From Sphingomonadales bacterium (GTDB taxonomy: Bacteria; Pseudomonadota; Alphaproteobacteria; Sphingomonadales; Sphingomonadaceae): a DNA stretch of 64,000 bases. Location of the stretch: NCBI GenBank assembly GCA_028871475.1, contig JAGWMZ010000014.1, forward strand, positions 1-64,000, written 5' to 3'. Under the pieces are notes generated by a model. It was not told the origin of the DNA and did not search any database. It saw only the letters and a list, made by a program, of their open reading frames with translations. A program made the position numbers and the translations under genes. How positions within the stretch are numbered: position 1 is the stretch's first letter; each line of letters starts with the position of its first letter. This document shows positions 6,957 to 15,137 of the stretch, piece after piece.

Positions 6957-7154
6957 ATGAAATTCGATTTCTATGCCTTCGTTGCCGAAGCGGAGGCCTA
7001 CAAGCAGCAGATGGGCCTGGAAGATACACCGGCTGCGACGGAAGCGTTGCGCAACAAGGGTGACAATCGCACTTCGCAGAAGCGCGGCATGCTGGCGCGA
7101 CTGGAGCGGCGGGCACGTGAAGCTGGCCGTCAGTCACTTCCCGGGCATTACTGA
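6957..7154 (+). CDS. small hypothetical protein paired with the nucleotidyltransferase
   Basis: This 65-residue protein (MKFDFYAFVAEAEAYKQQMG...) is rich in Ala, Glu and Arg, predicted helical, with a basic C-terminal half (RTSQKRGMLARLERRARE). The start has GAGG just upstream and lies 12 bp after the preceding stop, so the two genes are probably co-transcribed. Its size and charge fit an antitoxin or accessory subunit of the nucleotidyltransferase, but I recognise no family. Confidence 0.5.
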   Translation: MKFDFYAFVAEAEAYKQQMGLEDTPAATEALRNKGDNRTSQKRGMLARLERRAREAGRQSLPGHY

Positions 7155-7229
7155 GCGGACCATCTCGCGCACTCAATGACCGGACCGCAACGAGTCTGGC
7201 GGGTTTTGCCGTCCTCCCTGCACGGGTCA

Positions 7230-7448
7230 CTACCATAAAGCCCGGGTATCGATCCACCTGAGGACATCGGCGGTCTTGAATCTGGGCCGCGACACTCTTC
7301 CTTGCGCCAGATCGTATTCGGTAGGAAAGCCAGAAGGCCGAATCCGACGGAACCGGTCAATCGTCCGACGCGATACACCAGCAAGATTTGCAAATTCAAC
7401 GACTGTGATCATGCCATCCGGAACTGGTTCCTGAGGAAATTTCCTCAT
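7230..7448 (-). CDS. AlpA/MerR-like helix-turn-helix DNA-binding protein
   Basis: The 72-residue protein has the winged-helix pattern of excisionase and AlpA-type regulators: ITVVEFANLAGVSRRTIDRFRRI, then SGFPTEYDLAQGRVSRPRFKTADVLRWIDTR, in which a recognition helix is followed by a wing and an R-F-x-x-x-D-V-x-x-W end. The gene begins one base after the stop of the DUF2274 gene. The pair is a familiar tail of conjugation modules in alphaproteobacterial integrative elements, where such proteins control excision or transfer. Here the rest of the module is missing. Confidence 0.7.
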   Translation of the reverse strand: MRKFPQEPVPDGMITVVEFANLAGVSRRTIDRFRRIRPSGFPTEYDLAQGRVSRPRFKTADVLRWIDTRALW

Positions 7449-7449
7449 T

Positions 7450-7662
7450 TCAAACCTTCCCTAGGCGAGTGAAACTACGATCACTGTCGAGAAATGCACT
7501 GAGCATAGCTGGTATCAGATCAGCAACCGCCTCCGCACGCCCGTACGCTTCGGCATAGAGACGGGCATAGTCCTGCAGTGCCTGGTGCAGATCGGGCAGC
7601 ACCGTGATCGAGAGCTTGATCGGTGTACGGTCGGGCAGTCTGGCAAGTTTGAGATCAACCAT
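7450..7662 (-). CDS. DUF2274 family protein
   Basis: The 70-residue product reads LKLARLPDRTPIKLSITVLP, then LHQALQDYARLYAEAYGRAE, AVADLIPAMLSAFLDSDRSF. This matches the short DUF2274 family closely over its full length (LPDRTPxKLx[IV]x[LV], YAExYGxxExVADLIPAML). DUF2274 genes usually follow trbI at the end of a trb conjugation operon; no trb gene is present here, so this is a stranded remnant of an integrative conjugative element. The biochemical role is unknown. It is co-directional with and one base from the AlpA-like gene. Confidence 0.8.
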   Translation of the reverse strand: MVDLKLARLPDRTPIKLSITVLPDLHQALQDYARLYAEAYGRAEAVADLIPAMLSAFLDSDRSFTRLGKV

Positions 7663-7821
7663 AAAGCCTCCTATCCGCGCCAGGGCGCGAGGATGAGATC
7701 ATATTCCGACAGGCGAACTATGCTGAGTTCTCGGTGCATTCGGCGGTCTCCTGTGCTAGATTGGCGAAAGTCGGTCGGCATAGTCCTGTCCGATTGGGCA
7801 CGACCGACATTGGTTGGTTGT

Positions 7822-9054
7822 ATGGATAGCGCGTATCGCGAGCGGCGCTCTCGACGTCAGATCGAGGGGCCATTGGCTCCGTACTTCGGAGCGTACTCCG
7901 AGCATCTTGCTGATCTCGGTTATTCCTACGTCTCGCACAAAAAGAAGACGTTCATTGTCGGCGACTTCAGCGGGTGGCTTGGCCGCCGCGGGATCGAGCT
8001 TGAGCGATATGGCCCCGACGACGAAGCAGCGTTCCTCCGGGACTCGGCGAAGCGTCATTCTTCCAAGAAGCGTGGTGAGCGCTTCGATCTCGCTGACTTG
8101 AGCGCCTGGCTGCGCGAAACCGGTGTTGTCGAAGCGTCGGTCTGCGAACTGACCGATACCCCCGAACGCGATCGCGTGCTGGCGGAATATCGAGCGTATC
8201 TCGCCGAAGAGCGTGGCCTCGGACCATCGACAATCGAGAACTATGGCGCCCACATCAGGCGCTTCCTGGTCAGCGTGTGCGGCAAAAAAGACCTGCAGCT
8301 GAACACGATGCGGGCAGCTGACATTACCGCTTACGTGCTTCGGCACGCCCCAAAAGATCAGACCTTCGCGGCGGCGAAGGACACCGTCACCTCGCTGCGA
8401 TCCTTCTTCCGGTTCGCGCGCTACCGCGACTATGTCCAGACCGACCTCGCCGCGAGCGTGCCAAGTGTTCCGGGCTGGTCGCTGGCGTCGATCCCACGCA
8501 CGATGCCGGCGGAGTGTGTTCAGCCCCTGCTGGACGCGAGCATGACCTGGGCCACACCCTCTGGGTTGCGCGACCATGCCATCTTGTTGCTGCTGGCGCG
8601 CATCGGCCTGCGCGCACGTGAGGTCATCCTCCTCGAACTCGATAATATCGACTGGGCGAACGGGTGCGTCATGGTCAATGGCAAAGGTCGCCAGCGACGG
8701 CCGATGCCGATGCCCCATGACGTTGGCGAGGTGATAGCGACCTATCTGCGAGATGGGAGGCCGACATCGCCCTCTCGTCGCTTGTTCCTCCGCTCGCGCG
8801 CACCGTTCACCGGACTGAAGAATGGCTGTGACGTCGGTATGATCGTTCGGCGCGCGGCTCTGCGCGCCGGGCTTGAGCTCAAACATGCCGGGGCGCACCA
8901 GCTTCGCCACGCCCTCGCCGTCGACATGCTGCGTCAGGGGCTGTCGTTGACGGAGATCGGACAGGTGCTGCGTCATAGCAGCCCCGAGGCAACGCGGCGA
9001 TACGCGAAGGTAGATACCCGCCATGCGCCCTTCTCGCCCAGCACACCACCTTAG
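7822..9054 (+). pseudogene. tyrosine recombinase of transposon type, 3'-truncated
   Basis: About 400 residues are conserved. A SAM-like N-terminal DNA-binding domain includes YRAYLAEERGLGPSTIENYGAHIRRFL, and the catalytic domain has the active-site Arg in LLARIGLRAREVILLEL, Lys in MVNGKGRQRRPMPM, HQLRHALAVDML, the second His in QVLRHSSPEATRRY and the nucleophile Tyr in RRYAKVD. The usual residues after YAKVD are missing: the last nine codons read through foreign DNA belonging to the neighbouring integrase gene. The ATG at 7822 starts just before the conserved region. The core is intact, so partial activity is conceivable, but the gene has clearly been cut at its 3' end. Confidence 0.7.
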
Positions 9055-9585
9055 GAAGCAGCTCAGTTCACCGGCCATCTTATTTGCCCGGACCTTCGAA
9101 CCCTTCGCCTTGTCGTACACCGCGTCCCAGCATTCGTTCTCGGTGAGCTTGTGCAGGACCACCGAACCGAGCCGAGGCTCGATATCACGGGTATAGATGA
9201 CCTCTTTGTCGTAGAGGGTCCTGGGCTTGAGCGTCCTGCGATCACCCCGTCGCATGGCATCCATGTAGGCGGCATGGGCTTTCGACACCGTGAACGCTTC
9301 ACGCGCCTCCTCAGCCCGCTTTGCAGCCCTCGGGTCCTCGCCCCGCTCGATTGCCGCGTTGAGCTCAGTAGCCCAAGCCCGGGCCGCCGGAATCGAATAG
9401 GCCGGAAATGTTCCCAAAGTCAGCGAGACAATGGCGCCCGAACGCGCCACCCGGCGCCTGAACAGCCAAGTTTTCCTGCCGGAAGCCGAAACTGTGACAC
9501 AAAGACCTGGCACAAGCGGGTCAGCCAGCCTGCCTACACACAGCCCATCAAGGCTTGAAGGACTGAAATTCTGGACGTCTGCCAT
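9018..9585 (-). pseudogene. N-terminal half of a DUF4102-type tyrosine integrase
   Basis: From the ATG at 9585 the reverse strand encodes DPLVPGLCVTVSASGRKTWL, then GTFPAYSIPAARAWATELNA, AIERGEDPRAAK and ANKMAGELSCFLRWC. These are the DUF4102 N-terminal domain and the start of the core-binding domain found in integrases of tRNA-targeting islands. Homology ends near 9018, exactly where the opposing recombinase begins; the whole catalytic domain is missing. The start has GAGG upstream, and a tRNA-like att fragment lies 200 bp beyond it, the usual position for such an integrase. Confidence 0.75.
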
Positions 9586-9616
9586 GGTAACCTCGACACT
9601 GCGAGGCGATAAAACG

Positions 9617-9652
9617 ATGACACAAATCATGACACAAATCATGACACAAGAG
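9617..9652. repeat. three tandem 12-bp repeats upstream of the integrase
   Basis: ATGACACAAATC is repeated at 9617-9628 and 9629-9640, with a third copy diverging after nine bases at 9641-9652. The repeats lie between the integrase start (9585) and the att-like fragment (9787), where arm-type integrase or excisionase sites are expected. A single identical 12-mer occurs at 6222-6233, near the other att-like fragment. Function is inferred from position. Confidence 0.5.
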
Positions 9653-9786
9653 GTGTCCAAACTGGTCCAAATCTGTCGAAATCTGGTCAAGTCTGGATCT
9701 GGAAATTTGGCCTGATTCGTAACCCTCTATCACCTCGTAAACGACGGAAATCCGACGGGAAAGCATGAGATGAAAGGGCTACGTCA

Positions 9787-9828
9787 TGGGGAGGAGGGAC
9801 TCGAACCCCCGACCGCGGATTATGATTC
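9787..9828 (-). repeat. tRNA-Met(CAU)-like 3' fragment, candidate att site (right)
   Basis: The reverse-strand sequence covers an anticodon-loop-like ATCATAA, then TCCGC, a GGGGG T-stem, the TTCGAGT T-loop and acceptor end CTCCTCCCCA, and differs from the 6098-6140 copy at only a few positions. Upstream sequence (9829-9870) does not fold as a tRNA 5' half, so this too is a duplicated 3' part and not a functional tRNA. Position next to the integrase N-terminus supports an attachment-site role. Confidence 0.55.
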
Positions 9829-9855
9829 AAATATGGCTGGTGATGGCCAACCCGA

Positions 9856-10785
9856 TCAGATGTCGCACATGCCTTCCAGCTCACGATCATGCGAACCCAG
9901 GCGCACAAACTGATCGAGCAGCCACGAGGCAGCGGGGCCGGGCGGCGTGTCGCGCCGCCACACGCCGGCAAAGCGATAGGTGCCCCCGACGTGATCAGGC
10001 ATATGCAGGCGCACCAGCGTGCCGGCCACCAGATCCCCCTCGATCATGTGCAGCGGCATGTTGCCCCAGCCGATCCCCTGCCGCAGCAGCGCATGCTTGG
10101 CCCCAAGATCGGCCAGACGCCAGGTGCGCGGGCTCATCACCGAAAAGTCGCTGCCCTCGGTAAAGCGCGAACGGTCGGTCAGCACCAACTGGACGTGATC
10201 GCGCCCCGCCCCGGGCGCGATGCGCTCCATCCGGCCCAGCGGATGATCGGGCGCGGCGACCGGCACCATGGGCACCGATCCCGCACTGATGCATTCCACC
10301 CCCTCGACCCCGGCGGCCAACGGCCCGGAAATGCCCACCACCGCCACCCGGTCAAGCACCATGGCGGTAACCGCGCCCAGCGCCTCGGTATGCAGGCGCA
10401 GCGAAACCGTGGGATATTCCTGACGAAAGCTGCGCAGCACCTGCCCCAGACGCTCGGCCGGCAGCATCACGTCGACTGCCAGATCGACCTCGGCCTCCAG
10501 CCCGTCGAGCAGGCCCTTCACCTTGGCGCGCAGCCCGTCCATCCCGTGGTTGATCGCCCGCGCCTCGGCCAGCAACGCGCGCCCGGCGGTGGTCAGCACG
10601 GGTTTGCGCGACCCTTCGCGCTCGAAGAGCATGACGCCCAGCTGGGTTTCGAGATTGACGATGCCATAGCTGATCACCGAAACCGCGCGGCCCAGCTGGC
10701 GCCCGGCGGCGGCAAAGCTGCCCGTATCGACCACCGCCAGAAAGATGCGCAACTGATCGAAGGTCGGCGTGCCGGGATTGGCCAT
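9856..10785 (-). CDS. LysR-family transcriptional regulator
   Basis: The 309-residue protein has a standard LysR winged helix-turn-helix (FDQLRIFLAVVDTGSFAAAGRQLGRAVSVISYGIVNLETQLGVMLFERE, residues 9-57) and a linker helix. Its effector-binding domain spans about 90-295. The gene is divergent from an alpha/beta hydrolase and a DUF1275 transporter, which it probably controls; a symmetrical CCTGAT-N15-ATCAGG site lies between them. The stop lies only about 28 bp from the tRNA-like fragment at 9787-9828. The inducer is unknown. Confidence 0.85.
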   Translation of the reverse strand: MANPGTPTFDQLRIFLAVVDTGSFAAAGRQLGRAVSVISYGIVNLETQLGVMLFEREGSRKPVLTTAGRALLAEARAINHGMDGLRAKVKGLLDGLEAEVDLAVDVMLPAERLGQVLRSFRQEYPTVSLRLHTEALGAVTAMVLDRVAVVGISGPLAAGVEGVECISAGSVPMVPVAAPDHPLGRMERIAPGAGRDHVQLVLTDRSRFTEGSDFSVMSPRTWRLADLGAKHALLRQGIGWGNMPLHMIEGDLVAGTLVRLHMPDHVGGTYRFAGVWRRDTPPGPAASWLLDQFVRLGSHDRELEGMCDI

Positions 10786-10844
10786 GGGTGGTCCTTGGTT
10801 CTTTCAGGTTTGTCGAACATTTTGATGTTGTTTATGCGGGTTAT

Positions 10845-10871
10845 CCTGATCAGCGGCAAGAGCTAATCAGG
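10845..10871. promoter_or_regulatory. candidate LysR binding site
   Basis: CCTGAT (10845-10850) and ATCAGG (10866-10871) form a perfect 6-bp inverted repeat with a 15-bp spacer. It lies in the divergent gap between the LysR gene and the hydrolase gene. Dyads with T-N11-A character in such gaps are typical LysR recognition sites. Assignment is from symmetry and location. Confidence 0.4.
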
Positions 10872-10933
10872 TTTCACCAGACGCCAAAGGGCGGTTCTGA
10901 TAAACATTCACCTCTCGATTGACGGAGACCCCC

Positions 10934-11761
10934 ATGCCTTTCATCACCACCGCCGACGGCACCGAGATCTTCTACAAGGACTGGGGCGCAAGCGAAGCCC
11001 AGCCCATCGTCTTCCACCATGGCTGGCCGCTTTCGAGCGACGACTGGGATGCGCAGATGATGTTCTTCCTGGCCAAGGGCTACCGCGTCATCGCCCATGA
11101 CCGGCGTGGCCATGGCCGCTCCACCCAGAGCGCCACCGGCCACGACATGGACACCTATGTCGCCGATGTCACCGCCCTGACCGACGCGCTGGACCTGAAA
11201 CATGCCATCCACATCGGCCATTCCACCGGCGGCGGCGAAGTGGCGCGCTATGTGGCGCAGGCCAAGCCGGGCCGCGTCGCCAAGGCGGTGCTGGTCAGCG
11301 CGGTTTCCCCGATCATGCTCCAGTCCGACAGCAACCCCGGGGGCGTGCCGATGGAGGTCTTCGACGGCATCCGCGAACAGGTCGCCACCAACCGCAGCCA
11401 GTTCTTCCACGATTTCACCTTGCCCTTCTTCGGCTACAACCGCGACGGGGCCGAGATCAAGGAGGCGGTCCGCCTCAACTGGTGGCGCCAGGGCATGATG
11501 GGCGGCGCGCTGGCGCATTATCTGGGCATCGCCGCTTTCTCGGAAACCGACTTCACTGCCGATCTCAAGGCCATCACCGTCCCCACGCTGGTGATGCATG
11601 GCGAGGATGACCAGATCGTGCCCTTTGCCACCACCGGCAAGCCGGCGGCGAAGATCGTGCCGGGCGCGCAGCTCAAGTCCTATCCCGGCTATCCCCACGG
11701 CATGCCAGTGACGCACGCTGACGTCATCAACGCCGACCTGCTGGCCTTCATCCAGTCGTGA
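10934..11761 (+). CDS. alpha/beta hydrolase, non-heme chloroperoxidase-like
   Basis: This protein of about 275 residues matches the cofactor-free haloperoxidase/arylesterase group: oxyanion segment FHHGWPLSSDDW, DRRGHGRS, nucleophile elbow GHSTGGGEV (Ser97), acid Asp in HGEDDQIVP and His in YPGYPHGM near the end. These cytoplasmic enzymes hydrolyse small esters and can form peracids; the natural substrate is unknown. The ATG at 10934 has GGAG upstream and begins the conserved MPFITTADGTEIFYKDWG. A DUF1275 gene follows 57 bp downstream on the same strand, and a divergent LysR gene precedes it. Confidence 0.85.
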   Translation: MPFITTADGTEIFYKDWGASEAQPIVFHHGWPLSSDDWDAQMMFFLAKGYRVIAHDRRGHGRSTQSATGHDMDTYVADVTALTDALDLKHAIHIGHSTGGGEVARYVAQAKPGRVAKAVLVSAVSPIMLQSDSNPGGVPMEVFDGIREQVATNRSQFFHDFTLPFFGYNRDGAEIKEAVRLNWWRQGMMGGALAHYLGIAAFSETDFTADLKAITVPTLVMHGEDDQIVPFATTGKPAAKIVPGAQLKSYPGYPHGMPVTHADVINADLLAFIQS

Positions 11762-11818
11762 CCAACCGCGCGCGGCGCGCTTTCAGGCGCGCCGCGCTCT
11801 TCCAGAAAGGGCAGGCCC

Positions 11819-12517
11819 ATGACCCCCGCATCGCGCTCCCCGCTGCCATTGCTGCTTTTGCTGCTCTCCGTCACCACCGGCCTTGTCGATGCGGTCAGCG
11901 TGCTGGGCCTTGGCAAGGTGTTCACCGCCAACATGACCGGAAATGTCGTCTTTCTCGGCTTTGCGGCCATGGGCACGCCGGGGTTCCACCCCCTGTCCTA
12001 TCTGGTGGCCATCGGCGGCTTTCTGGCCGGGGCCTTTGTCGCCGGGCGCACCGGCAAGGCGCATGAAGGCCGCCCCTTGCATCGCTGGCTGATGACCGCC
12101 GCGCTGATCGAGGCGACCTTGCTCTGGGCCGCGGCGCTGGTCTCGACCCGTTTCGATATTGCCAGCCAGTCCCCCGATACCGCGCTGCTGGGCATCGTGG
12201 TGCTGACCGCGCTGGCCATGGGCTTTCGCAATGCCACTGTGCGCCAGTTGAAGGTGCCCGATCTCACCACCACCGTGCTCACCCTCACCCTTACCGGTCT
12301 GGCCGCCGATTCCAGCGCAGCGGGCGGCACCAACCCCAATTGGGCACGGCGCATCGCCAGCGTGGTCGCCATCTTTCTGGGCGCCGCACTGGGCGCCTTT
12401 CTGCTGGCCCATCCCGGCCCATGGGGCGGCATGGCAACAGCCCTGACGCTGGCGGGATGTCTGGTGCTGGGCGGAACCATGGCCTGCGCATGGCTGCCGG
12501 CGCGACAGGAGGGGTGA
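11819..12517 (+). CDS. DUF1275 (YoaK-like) membrane protein
   Basis: The 232-residue protein has about six hydrophobic segments and the family start LLSVTTGLVDAVSVLGLGKVFTANMTGNVVFLGFA, with the conserved D and N-M-T-G-N motif, then FRNATVRQLKVPDLTTTVLTLTLTGLAADS. DUF1275 proteins sit in the inner membrane and are presumed transporters without a proven substrate. It follows the chloroperoxidase-like hydrolase at 57 bp and is probably in the same LysR-controlled operon. Its start is preceded by AAAGGG and the gene is full length. Confidence 0.8.
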   Translation: MTPASRSPLPLLLLLLSVTTGLVDAVSVLGLGKVFTANMTGNVVFLGFAAMGTPGFHPLSYLVAIGGFLAGAFVAGRTGKAHEGRPLHRWLMTAALIEATLLWAAALVSTRFDIASQSPDTALLGIVVLTALAMGFRNATVRQLKVPDLTTTVLTLTLTGLAADSSAAGGTNPNWARRIASVVAIFLGAALGAFLLAHPGPWGGMATALTLAGCLVLGGTMACAWLPARQEG

Positions 12518-12599
12518 GCGCGCTGCCGACCGGTTCACAGCCGGCACCTCCACTTTCTCCAAAGCGAAACTGACCCATCGCCTCTTTCACGCATTCCCT

Positions 12600-14546
12600 A
12601 TGCGGTGCCTGCGGCATCGCAACCAGGGCTGCGGGCAGAGGATGGGCATGAAGAACAGATGTGCGGGCGGCGTGGTCGATCAACTGGCTACGACGCACGC
12701 GGACAAAAAAGGATGGGCGCGAGGCGCGACCCGACTGATGTCGGGTGCCATCCTGCTCCTGATCCTCGCCCTCCTGGGCCTTGCCGCATTCCCATGGGGC
12801 CTGCTCAAAAGCCGCATCGAGGCGCACATGACAGGCGCCATTGGCCGACCGGTGATGATCGGGAGCATGGAGCGGCTCGACAGTTTCTCCTTCCACCCGC
12901 TGATCCGCCTGACCCGGCTGCGCATCCCGCAACCGGCATGGGTGAGGCCGGGCTTGGGCGATCTTGCCCGGGTTGAACGGATTGATATGCGTCTGTCCGC
13001 CTGGTCGCTGTTGACCGGTAAGGTCAGTGTGGAGCAGGTCGATGCTACCGGCGCCAGCCTGCAGCTTTATCGCAACCGCGACGGACGCAGGAACTGGACC
13101 AACGGGCGGGGCCATTCTTCGGGCGGACCCACATTAGGGCAGCTGCGCGTGGCAAACAGCCATCTGCGCTATGTCGACGAGAAGCGCGACCGTTCCTTCG
13201 ACCTTGCGGTCGCCGCCGATGACACCGGCCTGCGGCTGGATGGACAGGGGCTGATCATGGGGCATGGCGTGACGGTGCAGGCGTGCGGCGGCGCTGTCAA
13301 CGCGCGGCGGGGCCCCTGGCCCTTTTCCCTCACTCTCGACGGCAAGGCGGTGGGGCTGGCGATGACCGGGACCATGGCAGCACCCCTCGATCTCGATCAC
13401 CTGCGCGCCGCGGTCAAAGGGCATGCGCAGGACCTTCGCTTGCTCGACGCACTCATCGAGGCGGGGCTGCCTGGCACGCAGGCCGTCAGCCTGACCGCAC
13501 AGGTCAGCCGCGCTGGGCCGGACTGGACCATCGAGACGCTGGCCGGTACTATAGGTCGATCCGACATCGAGGGCCATGCTGTCATTATCAAACGCCATGG
13601 CCGCACGCGCATCACCGGCGCGCTGAGCGCCGATCACTTCGATTTTGGCGATCTTTCTTCCAACGAAGGCAAGGCGCGCGCCGCCGCCATGCGCGCCAGA
13701 ACCGGCCCGCGCCTGCTGCCCGCCTCGGCCATCGATCTCACGCATGTGCGCCACACCGATGGCTCGCTCGACCTGCGCGTCGCCCATCTGCTCTGGCCGG
13801 GCCCCAGCCCCTTTCGCAGCCTGCACGCGCATCTCTCGCTCGAACGCAGCCAACTGCGGCTCGATCCACTCACGGTGGGCATGCACCACGGCGTCTTTGC
13901 CGGGACGATGGTGATCGACCAGCACACGCCTGGCCAGAAAGACCCCAAACTGACACTGAGCATGACCATGCAGGGGGCAAGGTTGCTCGATGTCTTTCCG
14001 CGCGCCCATATCGATGGCGGGCTGAGGGGGCGCATGATGGTGTCAGGCTATGGCCACAGGCTGCGCGATGCCTTTGGCCGGGGCAATGGCGTCATCGCGC
14101 TGGTGGGGCACGACGGGCTTATTCCGGCCAGAACCGCCTCGCTGCTGGGGCAGGACGCGGGGCGCGGCATCACGACAGGCAAGCAGGAACTGGCCAGCCT
14201 GCGCTGCGTGGTGATGCGGCTGGATCTGCATTCCGGCGTAGCGCGAGCGGCTCCCATCGTCATCGACACATCGCGCGCGCTCACCACTGTCAGCGGCAGC
14301 ATCCGCCTGTCTGATGAACGACTCTTCCTCACGCTCAAAGGCGCGCCCAAGCAGGCCTCTGTGCTGCGCCTGCCCGGCCAGATTGAAGTGAACGGCACGA
14401 TCAAGGCGCCCGATATTCGCGTACCGGCGCATGACCGTTCGCTTGGCGGAGCGATCGCCATGGTGGTGAAGGGCATCACCGGCCATCAGGCTCCACTGGC
14501 CCACGATGCCGACTGTGACAGGCTGGCGCGGCGAGCCATGCGCTAA
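12600..14546 (+). CDS. AsmA-family envelope protein
   Basis: A single transmembrane helix (GAILLLILALLGLAAFPWGLLKS, about residues 49-71) is followed by an AsmA-type segment RIEAHMTGAIGRPVMIGSME. A long, mostly beta-structured periplasmic region continues to residue 648. AsmA-like proteins form grooves thought to carry phospholipids between membranes or to aid outer-membrane assembly. The start is uncertain: ATG codons at 12600, 12642 and 12648 are in frame, and the latter two lie close to a GAGG element and give a shorter N-terminus. It is followed by a convergent gene and shows no operon partner. Confidence 0.7.
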   Translation: MRCLRHRNQGCGQRMGMKNRCAGGVVDQLATTHADKKGWARGATRLMSGAILLLILALLGLAAFPWGLLKSRIEAHMTGAIGRPVMIGSMERLDSFSFHPLIRLTRLRIPQPAWVRPGLGDLARVERIDMRLSAWSLLTGKVSVEQVDATGASLQLYRNRDGRRNWTNGRGHSSGGPTLGQLRVANSHLRYVDEKRDRSFDLAVAADDTGLRLDGQGLIMGHGVTVQACGGAVNARRGPWPFSLTLDGKAVGLAMTGTMAAPLDLDHLRAAVKGHAQDLRLLDALIEAGLPGTQAVSLTAQVSRAGPDWTIETLAGTIGRSDIEGHAVIIKRHGRTRITGALSADHFDFGDLSSNEGKARAAAMRARTGPRLLPASAIDLTHVRHTDGSLDLRVAHLLWPGPSPFRSLHAHLSLERSQLRLDPLTVGMHHGVFAGTMVIDQHTPGQKDPKLTLSMTMQGARLLDVFPRAHIDGGLRGRMMVSGYGHRLRDAFGRGNGVIALVGHDGLIPARTASLLGQDAGRGITTGKQELASLRCVVMRLDLHSGVARAAPIVIDTSRALTTVSGSIRLSDERLFLTLKGAPKQASVLRLPGQIEVNGTIKAPDIRVPAHDRSLGGAIAMVVKGITGHQAPLAHDADCDRLARRAMR

Positions 14547-14588
14547 GGCGCCGCAGCAGCCCATGCACACCAGCTTTTGCGCCAGACT

Positions 14589-15137
14589 TCAGATAAGGCG
14601 GCTTTCCGCCGGAAGCGCCGCGTCAGCATCGCGCATCATTCCCTGCCGGGCCGGAGAGATGCGGTCGAAACGGATGTAGCGCGCCACCTGATGCAGTTCG
14701 GGCAGGCTTTCAGGATCATGCCGGCTCAGCCGCCATCCGCGCTCCTGCGCCAACCGGTCGACGTCGATGACGCTGTCGACATGCCAGCCGGGCATCTCCT
14801 GTCGCAGGATGGCCATCGCATCGCGCCCGCTCAGCGCCTGCACGAAGCGATAATCATGCTGCTCGCGCAGGAAGGCGAGCGAATTGCGCCCCGCCTCAAG
14901 CAGCCAGCAGCGACCCGCGGTGCCCGCAGGTCCGGGCCCGGAATGGTCATCCTCGCGATCGAGAGCGATGGCGACCCAGCCGTCAATATGGGCCGCCTGC
15001 AACTGATGGGCAAAGCCTTCACGGCACGCCTCGATCATGGCATGCTCATCCTCTGCCACCAGGGCATGGACGATATGAACCTCGAACAGACTGTCAGGAC
15101 GCGTGCCGCCCAGTTCGACGATGTAGAGATGGGTCAT
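14589..15137 (-). CDS. DUF1543-like protein of unknown function
   Basis: This protein of about 182 residues begins MTHLYIVELGGTRPDSLFEVHIVHALVAED, which resembles the DUF1543 opening (YVVxLGG...EVHDVxF). A second, weaker repeat of the same kind occurs later. I chose the ATG at 15137 because it overlaps the TGA of the upstream FAD-protein gene (ATGA), indicating coupling; an ATG six bases earlier is also possible. The function is unknown. The overlap suggests the protein works with, or is regulated together with, the FAD/NAD(P)-binding protein. Confidence 0.55.
   Translation of the reverse strand: MTHLYIVELGGTRPDSLFEVHIVHALVAEDEHAMIEACREGFAHQLQAAHIDGWVAIALDREDDHSGPGPAGTAGRCWLLEAGRNSLAFLREQHDYRFVQALSGRDAMAILRQEMPGWHVDSVIDVDRLAQERGWRLSRHDPESLPELHQVARYIRFDRISPARQGMMRDADAALPAESRLI

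Noticed and set aside
7756..9690. A 644-codon reverse-strand frame spanning both recombinase genes
   Set aside because: Only the first ~200 residues are integrase-like; the remainder is antisense of the opposing recombinase, so it is a chance read-through fusion.
9787..9870. A complete tRNA gene at the right att-like fragment
   Set aside because: The anticodon-to-acceptor half is clear, but the upstream sequence cannot form a D-arm or pair with the acceptor strand.
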